A stretch of DNA of 49,627 nucleotides from Streptomyces hygroscopicus subsp. hygroscopicus. GTDB lineage: Bacteria; Actinomycetota; Actinomycetes; Streptomycetales; Streptomycetaceae. The DNA lies in NCBI RefSeq assembly GCF_001553455.1, contig NZ_BBOX01000195.1:1-49627 (forward strand). Direction: 5' to 3'. The notes under the pieces are model-generated. The model was not told the DNA's origin and ran no database searches. It saw nothing but the letters and a program-made list of their open reading frames with translations. The translations under genes were made by a program, and so were the position numbers. Positions 9,120 through 16,973 of the stretch are shown here, in pieces; position 1 is the stretch's first letter, and every line of letters starts with the position of its first letter.

Positions 9120-9824
9120 GTGACCAACACCGTGCTGCTCGCCGAGGACGACCGTGCCATCCGCCAGGCGCTGACCCGCGCCCTGACGCTGGAGGGGTAC
9201 CGCGTCACCGCCGTGCCCGACGGCGTGGAGGCGCTGGCGGCCGTCCACCGCGAGCCGCCGGACGTGATCGTCCTGGACGTGATGATGCCGGGCGTGGACG
9301 GGCTGCAGGTGTGCCGGGTGCTGCGCGCCGAGGGGGACCGCACCCCCATCCTCATGCTGACCGCGCGGGTCGAGACCGCCGACCGGATCGAGGGGCTGGA
9401 CGCCGGCGCGGACGACTATGTGGCCAAGCCCTTCGAGGTCGAGGAGGTCTTCGCCCGGCTGCGCGCACTGCTCCGGCGCGCCGCCCCCGTGGCACCCGCC
9501 GCACCGGAGGAACTCGCCGCCGGCGGGGTGCTGGAGGTCGCGGACCTGCGCCTGGACCCCTCGGCGCGCAGGGTCTGGCGCGGCGGTACGGAGCTGGAGC
9601 TGACCCGCACCGAATTCGATCTGCTGGAGCTGCTGGCGCGCAACGCCGGCATCGTCCTGGACCACGCCACCATCTACTCCCGGATCTGGGGCTACGACTT
9701 CGGGCCGGGATCGAAGAACCTCGCCGTCTACATCGGCTATCTGCGCCGCAAGGTGGATCCGGAGGGGCGCGTCCCGCTGATCCACACGGTGCGCGGGGTC
9801 GGCTACACCCTGCGGGAGGAGTGA
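9120..9824 (+). CDS. OmpR/PhoB-family response regulator
   Basis: The 234-residue protein has an N-terminal receiver domain with the acidic pocket Glu9-Asp10-Asp11, the phosphorylated Asp53 (VLDVMMPG), Thr81 and Lys103, followed by a winged-helix DNA-binding domain from about residue 135 (LTRTEFDLLELL ... IWGYDFGPGSKNLAVYIGYLRRK ... VRGVGYTL). It should bind direct repeats when phosphorylated by the adjacent kinase. The start is GTG and no ribosome site precedes it. Its stop overlaps the kinase ATG by one base (TGATG), so the pair is one translationally coupled unit. Confidence 0.95.
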   Translation: MTNTVLLAEDDRAIRQALTRALTLEGYRVTAVPDGVEALAAVHREPPDVIVLDVMMPGVDGLQVCRVLRAEGDRTPILMLTARVETADRIEGLDAGADDYVAKPFEVEEVFARLRALLRRAAPVAPAAPEELAAGGVLEVADLRLDPSARRVWRGGTELELTRTEFDLLELLARNAGIVLDHATIYSRIWGYDFGPGSKNLAVYIGYLRRKVDPEGRVPLIHTVRGVGYTLREE

Positions 9825-11236
9825 TGGTGCGGTTCTGGCCGCTCCGCCGTGGGCGGCCCAGCCTGCGGATCACCTTCGCGCTCTCCTTCGCGGCGGTGGC
9901 CTCCGCGGTCACGCTCCTGGTCGGCGGCCTCAGCTATGACGCGGCGGCCGGGCTGGTGCGGGTGGACCAGCGGTCGGCGTTCGACGGCGTCGTCCGCGAT
10001 CTGCGCGGCCAGGTGCGCGGCGAGAAGGTGATCCTGCGGCAGCACCCCGCCGAGTCCGCCGTGCCCGTCCCCTACGACCTGCGGGACGACCTGCGCCGGA
10101 TCAGCCGGATGGACGTCCAGGTGATCAACGGCCACGGCGCGGTCTACGACGCGGGCAAGCCCCCGCTGCCGGTGGCCGGCGAGGACCGGACGACCGCCGC
10201 CTCCCGGACGGCGGGCACCCTCGTACGGCGCGAGATCGACATCGGCGGGGAGCAGTACCGGATGGCCACCGTGGCCGTGGGCGACGCCAATGGCGCGGTC
10301 CAGGTGGCCCAGCAGATCAGCGACACCGAGGATCTGCTGCGGGAGCTCCAGAAGCGCACCGCGCTGTTCGTGGTCGCCGTCATCCTGGCCGCCGGGCTGG
10401 CCGGCTGGTGGCTGGCCGGGCGGATCACCCGGCGCCTGGTGCGGCTGACCCGGGTCGCCGAGAGCGTGGCCGCCACGGGCCGGATGGAGGTGGCGGTGCC
10501 GGTCGCCGGGGACGACGAGGTGGGCCGCCTCGGCCGGGCGTTCGACGGCATGCTCGGACAGCTCGCGCGGTCCAAGGACGACCAGCGGCGGCTGGTCCAG
10601 GACGCCGGGCACGAACTGCGCACCCCGCTGACCTCGCTGCGCACCAACATCTCGCTGCTGCGCCGCTTCGAGGAGCTGCCGGGGCCCGCCCGCGAGGAGC
10701 TGCTGGCCGATTTGGCGGGGGAGACCCGGGAGCTGACCGATCTGGTGAACGAGCTGGTGGACCTGGCGGCCGGGCAGCGGGACGACGAACCCCGTACGGA
10801 GGTCTCGCTGACGGAGGTGGCCACCACCGCCGTGAACCTCGCCCGGCGCCGGACCGGCCGGGAGATCACCCTACGGGCCGACGGCGACACCCGCCTGACC
10901 GGCCGCCCGGCCACCCTCCAGCGGGCGGTCTCCAATCTGGTGGAGAACGCCGCCAAGTTCGACCGGGACGGCACCGGGCCCGTCGAGGTGGTGATCAGCG
11001 GCCGCCGGGTGGAGGTCCTCGACCGGGGGCCGGGGATCGCCGAGGAGGACCGCGAGCGGGTCTTCGACCGCTTCTACCGCGCGCCCGGAGCGCGCAGCCT
11101 GCCCGGTTCGGGGCTGGGCCTGGCCATCGTGCGCGAGGTGGCCCTCGCGCACGGCGGCACCGTCTTCGCCCGGCCGAGGCCGGGCGGGGGCGCGATCCTG
11201 GGCTTCACGGTCGGCGACGGCACCGACGCGCGGTGA
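9824..11236 (+). CDS. Sensor histidine kinase
   Basis: The 470-residue membrane kinase has a first transmembrane helix at about 16-37, an extracytoplasmic sensor region of about 140 residues, a second helix at about 180-199, a HAMP linker (200-250), the phosphoacceptor His263 in DAGHELRTPLTSLRTN, and a catalytic domain with NLVENAAKF, DRGPGIAEED, FDRFYR and GSGLGLAIV. The architecture resembles the MprB/PrrB-type kinases of actinobacteria. The sensor domain carries no recognised ligand fold. It is coupled to the response regulator by a one-base overlap. No target genes are obvious next to it. Confidence 0.95.
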   Translation: MVRFWPLRRGRPSLRITFALSFAAVASAVTLLVGGLSYDAAAGLVRVDQRSAFDGVVRDLRGQVRGEKVILRQHPAESAVPVPYDLRDDLRRISRMDVQVINGHGAVYDAGKPPLPVAGEDRTTAASRTAGTLVRREIDIGGEQYRMATVAVGDANGAVQVAQQISDTEDLLRELQKRTALFVVAVILAAGLAGWWLAGRITRRLVRLTRVAESVAATGRMEVAVPVAGDDEVGRLGRAFDGMLGQLARSKDDQRRLVQDAGHELRTPLTSLRTNISLLRRFEELPGPAREELLADLAGETRELTDLVNELVDLAAGQRDDEPRTEVSLTEVATTAVNLARRRTGREITLRADGDTRLTGRPATLQRAVSNLVENAAKFDRDGTGPVEVVISGRRVEVLDRGPGIAEEDRERVFDRFYRAPGARSLPGSGLGLAIVREVALAHGGTVFARPRPGGGAILGFTVGDGTDAR

Positions 11237-11260
11237 CACCGCACCGCGCGCCCAGCGCCC

Positions 11261-11402
11261 GTGCCCCGGGCTCAGGATCCGCTCCCCGGGCTCAGGGCCC
11301 GTGCCCGGGTCCAGGGGTCCATGTCCCGGGTCCAGGGGGCCGTGCCCCAGGCCCAGGGGTCCGTGCCCCAGGCCCAGGAGGCCATGCCCCGGGCTCAGGG
11401 CT
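11261..11402. repeat. Degenerate tandem repeat of about 21 bp
   Basis: About seven units share a CAGG core beginning at 11273, 11293, 11312, 11333, 11354, 11375 and 11396, so the spacing is 19-21 bp. The array fills the space between the kinase stop and the convergent methyltransferase; the last unit contains the methyltransferase stop codon. It may act as a bidirectional transcription roadblock, but no simple terminator stem dominates. Confidence 0.65.
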
Positions 11403-12213
11403 TCCGCGCCACCCCGGCCCACATGTTGATGTCCGCGCTGCGGATCTTCTCCGGGTGGTCCCTGGCGTCCGGCTTCCAGAGGTGCGGCTCGGACACGCCC
11501 GGGTCGACCAGCTCCAGACCGTCGAAGAAGCCCGCGACCTCGCTCTTGGACCGCGTGGTGAAGGAGATCCCGCTCTCCGCGTAGACCTGGATGACCTTCC
11601 GCCAGGTCTCCTCGGAGAAGTCATGGGTGGAGTGCGTCAGCATCAGGTAGCTGCCCGGGGCCAGGGGCGCCATCAGCTCGCGGATGATCTCGTACGGCTT
11701 GTCCTCCTCCGGGATGAAGTGGAAGAGCGCGTTCACGGAGACCGCCACCGGCTGGTCCAGATCCAGCGTCTCGTGCAGCTCCGCGGCGCTCATGATCCGC
11801 TGGGGGTCGCGCACATCCGCCTCGACATAGGCCGTACGGCCCTCGGGGGTGCCGTTGAGCAGCGCCTGGGCGTAGGCCAGCACGATGGGGTCGTTGTCGG
11901 TGTAGACCACCCGGGCCTCGGGGGCGACGCTCTGGGCGACCTGGTGGAGGTTGGGCTCGGTGGGGATGCCGGTGCCGATGTCGAGGAACTGCCGGATCCC
12001 CGCCTCCCTGGCCAGCCAGCGGGTGGCGCGGTGGATGAAGCCCCGGTTGATGGTGGCGTTGAGCCGGACGGTCGGATAGACCTCCAGCACCTTGCCGGCG
12101 GCCTCCGCGTCGGCCTCGTAGTGGTCCTTGCCGTTGAGGTAGAAGTCGTACATCCGAGCCGGGTGCGGCTTGGTGGTGTCGATCTGGCCGGGGGCGAGTC
12201 CGTAGTCGGTCAC
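11395..12213 (-). CDS. SAM-dependent methyltransferase (Methyltransf_19/DUF574 type)
   Basis: The 272-residue protein starts near TTKPHPARMYDFYLNGKDHYEAD, a hallmark of this actinobacterial family, and has the SAM-binding FLDIGTGIPTEPNLHQVAQ motif followed by VVYTDNDPIVLAYAQ. The methyl acceptor is unknown. The GTG start overlaps the stop of the upstream DUF397 gene by four bases (GTGA), so it is the third gene of an XRE-DUF397-methyltransferase unit. Genes of this family are common beside DUF397 regulators in Streptomyces, which suggests a role tied to that regulatory locus rather than to metabolism. Confidence 0.9.
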   Translation of the reverse strand: MTDYGLAPGQIDTTKPHPARMYDFYLNGKDHYEADAEAAGKVLEVYPTVRLNATINRGFIHRATRWLAREAGIRQFLDIGTGIPTEPNLHQVAQSVAPEARVVYTDNDPIVLAYAQALLNGTPEGRTAYVEADVRDPQRIMSAAELHETLDLDQPVAVSVNALFHFIPEEDKPYEIIRELMAPLAPGSYLMLTHSTHDFSEETWRKVIQVYAESGISFTTRSKSEVAGFFDGLELVDPGVSEPHLWKPDARDHPEKIRSADINMWAGVARKP

Positions 12214-12509
12214 GCGGCCCTCCGTTCCGGTGCGGTACCCGCCGAAGTGGTCAGGTTCGGATCTGGACGTGAGAGAAGGAAGTCCGCGGCGCCGGCCTTG
12301 GCGCCCTGGATGAACCTCTCCATTTCATGGTGCGTGTAGATCAGGGCAGGGCCGTCTGGGTCGGTCGACTGGCGCAGGGCGACCCGCCCGTCGTTCAGCC
12401 TCAGGGCCTCCACGCAGGCACCGCCATTGGGACCGCTCCACGGCTTGGCCCAGCCTTCGGTCCCCAGATGTTTGGCCGGCATGCCGTTGTACACATGTAC
12501 CTGATCCAC
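12210..12509 (-). CDS. DUF397-domain protein
   Basis: The 99-residue protein contains the DUF397 pattern: a WxK-type segment (GWAKPWSGPNGGACVEAL), VALRQSTDPDGPALIYT and a later FIQGAKAGAADF. DUF397 proteins partner with XRE/DUF5753 regulators of the WhiJ family and are thought to modulate their DNA binding. The GTG start lies just downstream of the XRE stop, and the gene overlaps the methyltransferase by four bases. It is expected to be a cytoplasmic regulatory partner of the upstream XRE protein; the mechanism is unknown for this copy. Confidence 0.88.
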   Translation of the reverse strand: MDQVHVYNGMPAKHLGTEGWAKPWSGPNGGACVEALRLNDGRVALRQSTDPDGPALIYTHHEMERFIQGAKAGAADFLLSRPDPNLTTSAGTAPERRAA

Positions 12510-12511
12510 AG

Positions 12512-13369
12512 TCAGAGCTCCTTGCGAATCCCACGGAGAAAGCTCTCCGTGCGCCGCGCCGGTGTGGCCTGGGTGCCCATGCGGTCAAGGGCCTCCAAGT
12601 ACGCGACCACATCGGAGCGTTGGTCGAGGTAGCCGGCGCCGGTCAGGCCCTCGGCGTAGACGATGTCCGGCAGTTCCGGGATCTTGAACCGGAAAAGCTG
12701 GAAGGGGCCGCCCATGCCCGGGTGGGGGCCGGCGGAGAACGGCACCACCTGAAGGGTGACGTTGGGTTTCTGAACGGCCTCGATCAGGTGGTCGATCTGG
12801 GCGCGCATCACCTGGGGACTCCCGATGGACAGACGCAGCACCGTCTCGTCCATCACGACCCACAGATGCGGCCCGTCCGGCCGGTTGAGCAGCTCCTGGC
12901 GCTCCATTCGCAGTGCCACCCGGCGGTCCAGCTCCCGGTCGGACCCGTTGGGGAAGCCGATGGAGAGCAGCGTGCGGGCGTATTCCTCGGTCTGCAGCAG
13001 CCCGGGGATGAAGTGCGGTTCGTAGGCGCGGATGCGGCTCGCCGCGCCCTCCAGGCTCACATACAGACTGAACCAGTCCGGCAGCACATCGCGGAACCGG
13101 TGCCACCAGCCGGGCCGGTTGGCCTCCTCGGCGAGCGCGAGGAAGGAGTCGATCTCCTCCTGGTCGGCGCCATAGGTCTGCAGCAGCTTCTCGACGTAGG
13201 GGAGTTTCAGGCCGACCTCGGCCTTCTCCATCCTGCGCACCGTCGTCTGGTTGACGTGCAGCGCCCTGGCGGCCTGGTCGTAGCTGACGCCGGCTTTCTC
13301 GCGAAGGTCCCGCAGCCGCATGCCGAGGACCATCTGCCCGACGGTCGGGGCAGATCGCGCTTCACCCAC
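12512..13369 (-). CDS. XRE-family regulator with DUF5753 domain (WhiJ-like)
   Basis: The 285-residue protein has an N-terminal helix-turn-helix (LRDLREKAGVSYDQAARAL ... TTVRRMEKAEVG) at about 15-70 and a C-terminal DUF5753 region with GLLQTEEYAR, RRVALRMERQELL and PHPGMGGPFQLFRF. The GTG at 13369 has GGAGGTACGAC in front. It is the first gene of a reverse-strand unit with a DUF397 protein and a methyltransferase, and faces a forward anti-sigma-type ATPase gene. That arrangement is the WhiJ/AbaA locus design, linked in S. coelicolor to control of development and antibiotic production. Which genes this copy controls cannot be told from sequence. Confidence 0.93.
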   Translation of the reverse strand: MGEARSAPTVGQMVLGMRLRDLREKAGVSYDQAARALHVNQTTVRRMEKAEVGLKLPYVEKLLQTYGADQEEIDSFLALAEEANRPGWWHRFRDVLPDWFSLYVSLEGAASRIRAYEPHFIPGLLQTEEYARTLLSIGFPNGSDRELDRRVALRMERQELLNRPDGPHLWVVMDETVLRLSIGSPQVMRAQIDHLIEAVQKPNVTLQVVPFSAGPHPGMGGPFQLFRFKIPELPDIVYAEGLTGAGYLDQRSDVVAYLEALDRMGTQATPARRTESFLRGIRKEL

Positions 13370-13445
13370 GTCGTACCTCCTGGGACGGTCTTTTCAGGAT
13401 CAGTGTGCCACGTGCGAGGTGAGGGGAACAGAGTGCTCTGGCTAT

Positions 13446-13460
13446 TCTGCATTTTGCAGA
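13446..13460. promoter_or_regulatory. Inverted repeat, candidate WhiJ-like operator
   Basis: TCTGCA (13446-13451) and TGCAGA (13455-13460) form perfect 6-bp arms around TTT in the gap between the divergent XRE and ATPase genes. The segment is notably AT-richer than its surroundings. It is a reasonable binding site for the XRE regulator encoded next to it; this is inference. Confidence 0.4.
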
Positions 13461-13467
13461 TCGCGCC

Positions 13468-13497
13468 TTGCCAACTGATGCTTGCAGCAACGATAGT
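13468..13497 (+). promoter_or_regulatory. Possible promoter of the ATPase gene
   Basis: TTGCCA at 13468-13473 and GATAGT at 13492-13497 are separated by 18 bp, close to the Streptomyces vegetative pattern. The start codon of the ATPase is about 95 bp downstream. The inverted repeat at 13446-13460 lies just upstream of the -35 element. Confidence 0.35.
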
Positions 13498-13591
13498 GAC
13501 GGGTGTGACCAGTCCAACGTGACTGCTGTGTCGCGCACTTGCGGCATTCACGTACGGCATTCACGCCCACAGGTAGACGGACGGAAGGCAC

Positions 13592-14059
13592 ATGGCCGTG
13601 GCATTGCGTCAACGCTCGACGATGGCCCACCACCTGAGCGCCGGGAGCGTTGACTCCGCCCTCCGTCAGGAGAGGTTCCAGCTGCCCGCCAGAGGGACGT
13701 CGGTCGCCATCGCCCGGCACCGGGTGCGTTCGCGGGTGCCCGAGTGGGGTTTCCAGGAGGACGTCTGCGACGCCGCCGAGCTGGTGATGTCCGAGCTGTT
13801 CACCAACGCCCTGGTGCACACCGGAAGCGAGCAGATCCTCTGTGTGCTGCGCGCGCATGAGCGGCGCATGCTGTACGTCGAGGTCGCCGACCAGGGCGGC
13901 GGACCGGCCGTTCCCACGCCGCGGGTGGCCGGTCTGGAGGACGAGAGCGGACGCGGACTCGCCCTGGTCCGCGCCCTGGTCGACGCGTGGGGGGACCGGC
14001 CGGGCGTGAACGGCGGACGGGTCGTCTGGGCTCAGATGAGCGTCGTCGTCGGCCGTTGA
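13592..14059 (+). CDS. Anti-sigma-factor-like ATPase (HATPase_c, RsbW-type)
   Basis: The 155-residue protein carries a single GHKL ATPase domain: N-box AAELVMSELFTNALVHT, G1 box VADQGGGP and G2 box GRGLALVRALVD. It lacks a phosphoacceptor His domain, as in RsbW/SpoIIAB-type proteins. The start is the ATG after GGAAGGCAC. It sits divergently from the XRE/DUF397 unit, matching the WhiJ/AbaA-type loci, where a small ATPase accompanies the regulator. It may bind a sigma factor or the neighbouring regulators; there is no sigma factor in the window. Only 16 bp separate its stop from the stop of the convergent permease gene. Confidence 0.9.
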   Translation: MAVALRQRSTMAHHLSAGSVDSALRQERFQLPARGTSVAIARHRVRSRVPEWGFQEDVCDAAELVMSELFTNALVHTGSEQILCVLRAHERRMLYVEVADQGGGPAVPTPRVAGLEDESGRGLALVRALVDAWGDRPGVNGGRVVWAQMSVVVGR

Positions 14060-14075
14060 CGCCGGACCCGGCCCG

Positions 14076-15416
14076 TCACACCGCTGTCCTCTGCTGCTTC
14101 CCCGAGGCGGCCGGGCCGTCGGCGCGGTCCCGGGAGAGGGCGGCGTCGCGGGTCTCCCGCATGGTGAGGTAGACGATGAGCGAGACGGCGGCACACGCCG
14201 AGACGTACCAGTAGAACCCGGACTCCGCACCGCCCTTCTTGAACCACAGCGCCACATACTCCGCGGTGCCCCCGAACAGCGCGTTGGCCAGCGCGTACGG
14301 CAGGGCGACGCCGAGCGCCCGGACATGGGTGGGGAACAGCTCGGCCTTCACCACGGCGTTGATCGAGGTGTAACCGGTGACGATGACCAGCGCCGCGAGT
14401 GAGAGCAGCAGCGCCCCGGCGAAGGAGTCGGCGTGCGACAGCGCGGTCATGATGGGGACGGTGCCCAGCATCGAGCCGAACCCGAAAGTGATCAGCAGCG
14501 GACGGCGCCCGATCCGGTCCGAGAGCGATCCGGCCAGCGGCTGCAACAGCATGAACAGGAACAGGGCACAGAAGCTGACCAGTGACGCGTCGGACTTGCT
14601 CATCCCGGCCGTGTTCGACAGGTACTTGGTGAGATAGGTGGTGTAGGTGTAGTACGCGACCGTGCCGCCCATGGTCAGCGCGATCACCAGCGCCGCCTCC
14701 TTGCGGTGGCGCAGCAGCTCGCCGAGCGTTCCCCGCTCCTGGTCCTGGCGGGCGTCCTCCTCGGCGTAGACCTCGGTCTCCAGCAGGTTGCGGCGCAGCC
14801 AGAAGACCACGGCCGCGGCCACGGCGCCGACGACGAACGGGATCCGCCAGCCGTAGGAGTGCAGGGCGTCATCGGACATGGTGTGCTGCAGCAGGATCTG
14901 CAGGCCCAGGCCGATCAGCTGACCCATCGTCATCGACACGTACTGGAAGCTGGAGACGAAGCCGCGGCGGCCGGGCCGGGACGCCTCGGTGAGATAGGTG
15001 GCGCTGGCCGCGTACTCACCGCCCACCGACAGGCCCTGCAGCAGCCGCGCCACCAGCAGCACGGCCGCGCCGAAGTAGCCGACCTGGTCATAGGTCGGGG
15101 CGATGGCGATGAGCAGCGCGCTGACCGACATCAGCGTCACCGTCAGGGTGAGCGCCGCCTTGCGGCCGCGCCGGTCGGCGAACCGGCCCAGCAGCCAGCC
15201 GCCGACGGGACGCATGAAGAAGCCGACCGCGAAGATCCCGGCGGTGTTGAGGAGTTGGGCGGTGTCGTTGCCCTTGGGGAAGAAGGCTCCGGCGAAGTAG
15301 GTGGCGAAGCTGGCGTAGACGAACCAGTCGAACCACTCGACGAGATTTCCGATCGAGCCGCCGAGCACGGCCCGCCACGGGGTGCGTGCTCGGCTCGGGG
15401 GAGCGCTGTCGGTCAC
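14076..15416 (-). CDS. MFS permease, metabolite:H+ symporter (MHS) type
   Basis: The 446-residue membrane protein has about 12 hydrophobic helices. IGNLVEWFDWFVYASFATYFA in helix 1, RPVGGWLLGRFADRRGRKAAL in the loop 2-3 signature and LLQGLSVGGEYAASATYL are hallmarks of the MHS subfamily (KgtP, ProP and citrate or dicarboxylate porters). A second DRIGRRPLL loop is in the C half. It should import an organic acid or zwitterion with protons; the substrate cannot be assigned. The GTG at 15416 has AGGAGA upstream, which rules out the long in-frame extension. It is divergent from the GH16 gene. Confidence 0.92.
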   Translation of the reverse strand: MTDSAPPSRARTPWRAVLGGSIGNLVEWFDWFVYASFATYFAGAFFPKGNDTAQLLNTAGIFAVGFFMRPVGGWLLGRFADRRGRKAALTLTVTLMSVSALLIAIAPTYDQVGYFGAAVLLVARLLQGLSVGGEYAASATYLTEASRPGRRGFVSSFQYVSMTMGQLIGLGLQILLQHTMSDDALHSYGWRIPFVVGAVAAAVVFWLRRNLLETEVYAEEDARQDQERGTLGELLRHRKEAALVIALTMGGTVAYYTYTTYLTKYLSNTAGMSKSDASLVSFCALFLFMLLQPLAGSLSDRIGRRPLLITFGFGSMLGTVPIMTALSHADSFAGALLLSLAALVIVTGYTSINAVVKAELFPTHVRALGVALPYALANALFGGTAEYVALWFKKGGAESGFYWYVSACAAVSLIVYLTMRETRDAALSRDRADGPAASGKQQRTAV

Positions 15417-15551
15417 GGGGTCTCCTAGTGAGCGGGGTGATCTCCCCACCCCTACCCCGCGGAGGGCCGGTTGGAAAATACGTGGACGTGCGACGGCGGC
15501 GATTGACGTCGTACGGGGGCGTTGGGATGGTGATGGCCCCTGTTGGCTTGT

Positions 15552-15571
15552 GTTCGAAGTTTCGAACTTCG
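15552..15571. promoter_or_regulatory. Double overlapping palindrome at the GH16 ribosome site
   Basis: Two perfect inverted repeats overlap: GTTCGAA (15552-15558) with TTCGAAC (15561-15567), and CGAAGTT (15555-15561) with AACTTCG (15565-15571). The block ends where the GGGAGG ribosome site begins, 11 bp before the GTG start. It looks like a LacI/ROK-type operator that would block GH16 expression until a sugar inducer appears; the repressor is not encoded nearby. An RNA hairpin masking the ribosome site is the alternative. Confidence 0.55.
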
Positions 15572-15581
15572 GGAGGCGGCC

Positions 15582-16430
15582 GTGAACGGCATGTCGGCAC
15601 GGAGCGAGTCGTACGGACGCAGGAAATTCCTCGGCGGGGCCGTGGCCCTGGGCGGTGCGGCCGCCCTGGCCGGCCGGTCCCGCCCGGCGAGCGCGGCCCC
15701 GGCGGCGTCGGCGGCGGCCTGGGAAGACGTGATCAACGGCTCCTTCGGAAGCTACGGCGCCTTCGCATCGGAGTGGAACTACCTCTACCCCTGGGGCTCG
15801 GACCACAACGGCAGCGCCCGGATGTACGGCAGCGCGAGCGACCACAACCACATCACGCTCGCCTCGGGGGTGCTCACCCTGAAGGCGACCCGGATCACCT
15901 GGGACGAGGGCACCAGCTCCTCCTCCCCGCACCTGCCGATCCGCTACCACTCCGGCGCGGTGCACGCCAAGAACCGGATCGTGGTGACCGATCAGTTCCC
16001 CGACTACGAGGTGAAGGGCGAATTCCAGGCGCCCAGCGCCCCCGGGACCTGGCCCGCCTTCTGGCTCACCGGAGTCAACAGCTGGCCGCCGGAGAGCGAC
16101 ATCCTGGAATTCAAGGGGAACTCCAACAACTGGTTCAATACCTTCCGCACCTCATCGGATGTATCGAGCACCGTTGTCGGAGTCTCCGCACCGGGCAACT
16201 GGCACACCTATCGCGCCTGGATCACCAAGGTGAACGGCAGCGACGTCGACATTCACTACTATCTCGACGGCACCTGGAAAGCGGTCCACCGAGGGGCCGG
16301 TTTCGTCGGCACACCGCTCTGGCTCATCATCAACCTCCAGATGGAGGGTTCCTCGGGTTCCTCGGGCCCCGGCGGTGACACCTATTACCGGGCCCGGAAC
16401 GTGTACGTGGGCCGGAACCGCACGTCCTGA
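15582..16430 (+). CDS. Tat-exported family 16 glycoside hydrolase
   Basis: The 282-residue precursor has a twin-arginine signal (GRRKFLGG at 12-19, then a hydrophobic Ala/Gly/Leu stretch and a RPASAA region) with likely cleavage near residue 38-46. The mature part is a GH16 beta-jelly-roll; the catalytic signature is PPESDILEF with Glu171, Asp173 and Glu176 matching the E-x-D-x-x-E pattern. Such enzymes cut beta-1,3/1,4-glucans, agar-like or related polymers outside the cell; the specificity is unclear because ESDILE is not the commonest EIDIME form. The GTG at 15582 is chosen because GGGAGG lies five bases ahead; the ATG at 15591 would be 14 bases away. It is a single gene under a striking palindrome. 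Confidence 0.88.
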   Translation: MNGMSARSESYGRRKFLGGAVALGGAAALAGRSRPASAAPAASAAAWEDVINGSFGSYGAFASEWNYLYPWGSDHNGSARMYGSASDHNHITLASGVLTLKATRITWDEGTSSSSPHLPIRYHSGAVHAKNRIVVTDQFPDYEVKGEFQAPSAPGTWPAFWLTGVNSWPPESDILEFKGNSNNWFNTFRTSSDVSSTVVGVSAPGNWHTYRAWITKVNGSDVDIHYYLDGTWKAVHRGAGFVGTPLWLIINLQMEGSSGSSGPGGDTYYRARNVYVGRNRTS

Positions 16431-16498
16431 GCGAGCCCGGCCGGAAGGGGGCCGTGGGCCACGGGTGAGGCCGCGGACCATGTTCTCTCCGGCCGGAG

Positions 16499-16837
16499 TC
16501 AGCCGTGCCGCCCCGCCTCCTCCAGCACCGCCATCCGCCGCTTGCCCCACGCGCCCAGCGGGCCCAGCGCCGTATTCAGTTCGCCGCCCAGCCCGGTCAG
16601 CGAATACTCCACCTTCGGCGGCACCACGTCGTATATCTCCCGGTGCACGATTCCGTCCGCCTCCAACTCCCTGAGCTGCTGAACCAGCACCTTCTCACTG
16701 ATGCCCGGAACCAGCCGACGCAATTCCCCGAAACGGCACCGCTGATGATTGAGCGCCCAGATGATCAGCACCTTCCATTTGCCGTCGATGACGTCCAGAG
16801 CCGCGTCCAGACCGCATACGTACGGCCGCTTCCGCAT
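16499..16837 (-). CDS. HxlR-family transcriptional regulator
   Basis: The 112-residue winged-helix protein has the family core: CGLDAALDVIDGKWKVLIIW, FGELRRLVPGISEKVLVQQLRELEADGIVHR and VEYSLTGLG. Cys8 lies at the position of the redox-sensing cysteine in several HxlR proteins (YodB, HypR), so sensing of electrophiles or oxidants is possible. The ATG at 16837 follows AAGGGGGA. It is divergent from an imine-reductase-like oxidoreductase with a perfect 10-bp inverted repeat between them. It most likely represses both genes. Confidence 0.93.
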   Translation of the reverse strand: MRKRPYVCGLDAALDVIDGKWKVLIIWALNHQRCRFGELRRLVPGISEKVLVQQLRELEADGIVHREIYDVVPPKVEYSLTGLGGELNTALGPLGAWGKRRMAVLEEAGRHG

Positions 16838-16848
16838 GACCCGTCCCC

Positions 16849-16887
16849 CTTACCTCGCGGTAAGTACGCACTTTTTTGTGCGTACTT
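16849..16887. promoter_or_regulatory. HxlR operator: perfect 10-bp inverted repeat plus extra half-site
   Basis: AAGTACGCAC at 16862-16871 and its exact reverse complement at 16878-16887 flank six T residues. A further CTTAC at 16849-16853 pairs with GTAAG at 16860-16864, which overlaps the left arm, so three half-sites of the form GTAAG/GTACTT are arrayed. The block sits between the divergent HxlR and oxidoreductase starts, where a dimeric repressor would cover both promoters. Confidence 0.75.
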
Positions 16888-16973
16888 GCCCACACTACCG
16901 CCGGGCGGGGAATCTGAGATCGGCGCGCCGGGACGATACGAACAAGCGGTATGGAGCAACGGGAGCACATGAC

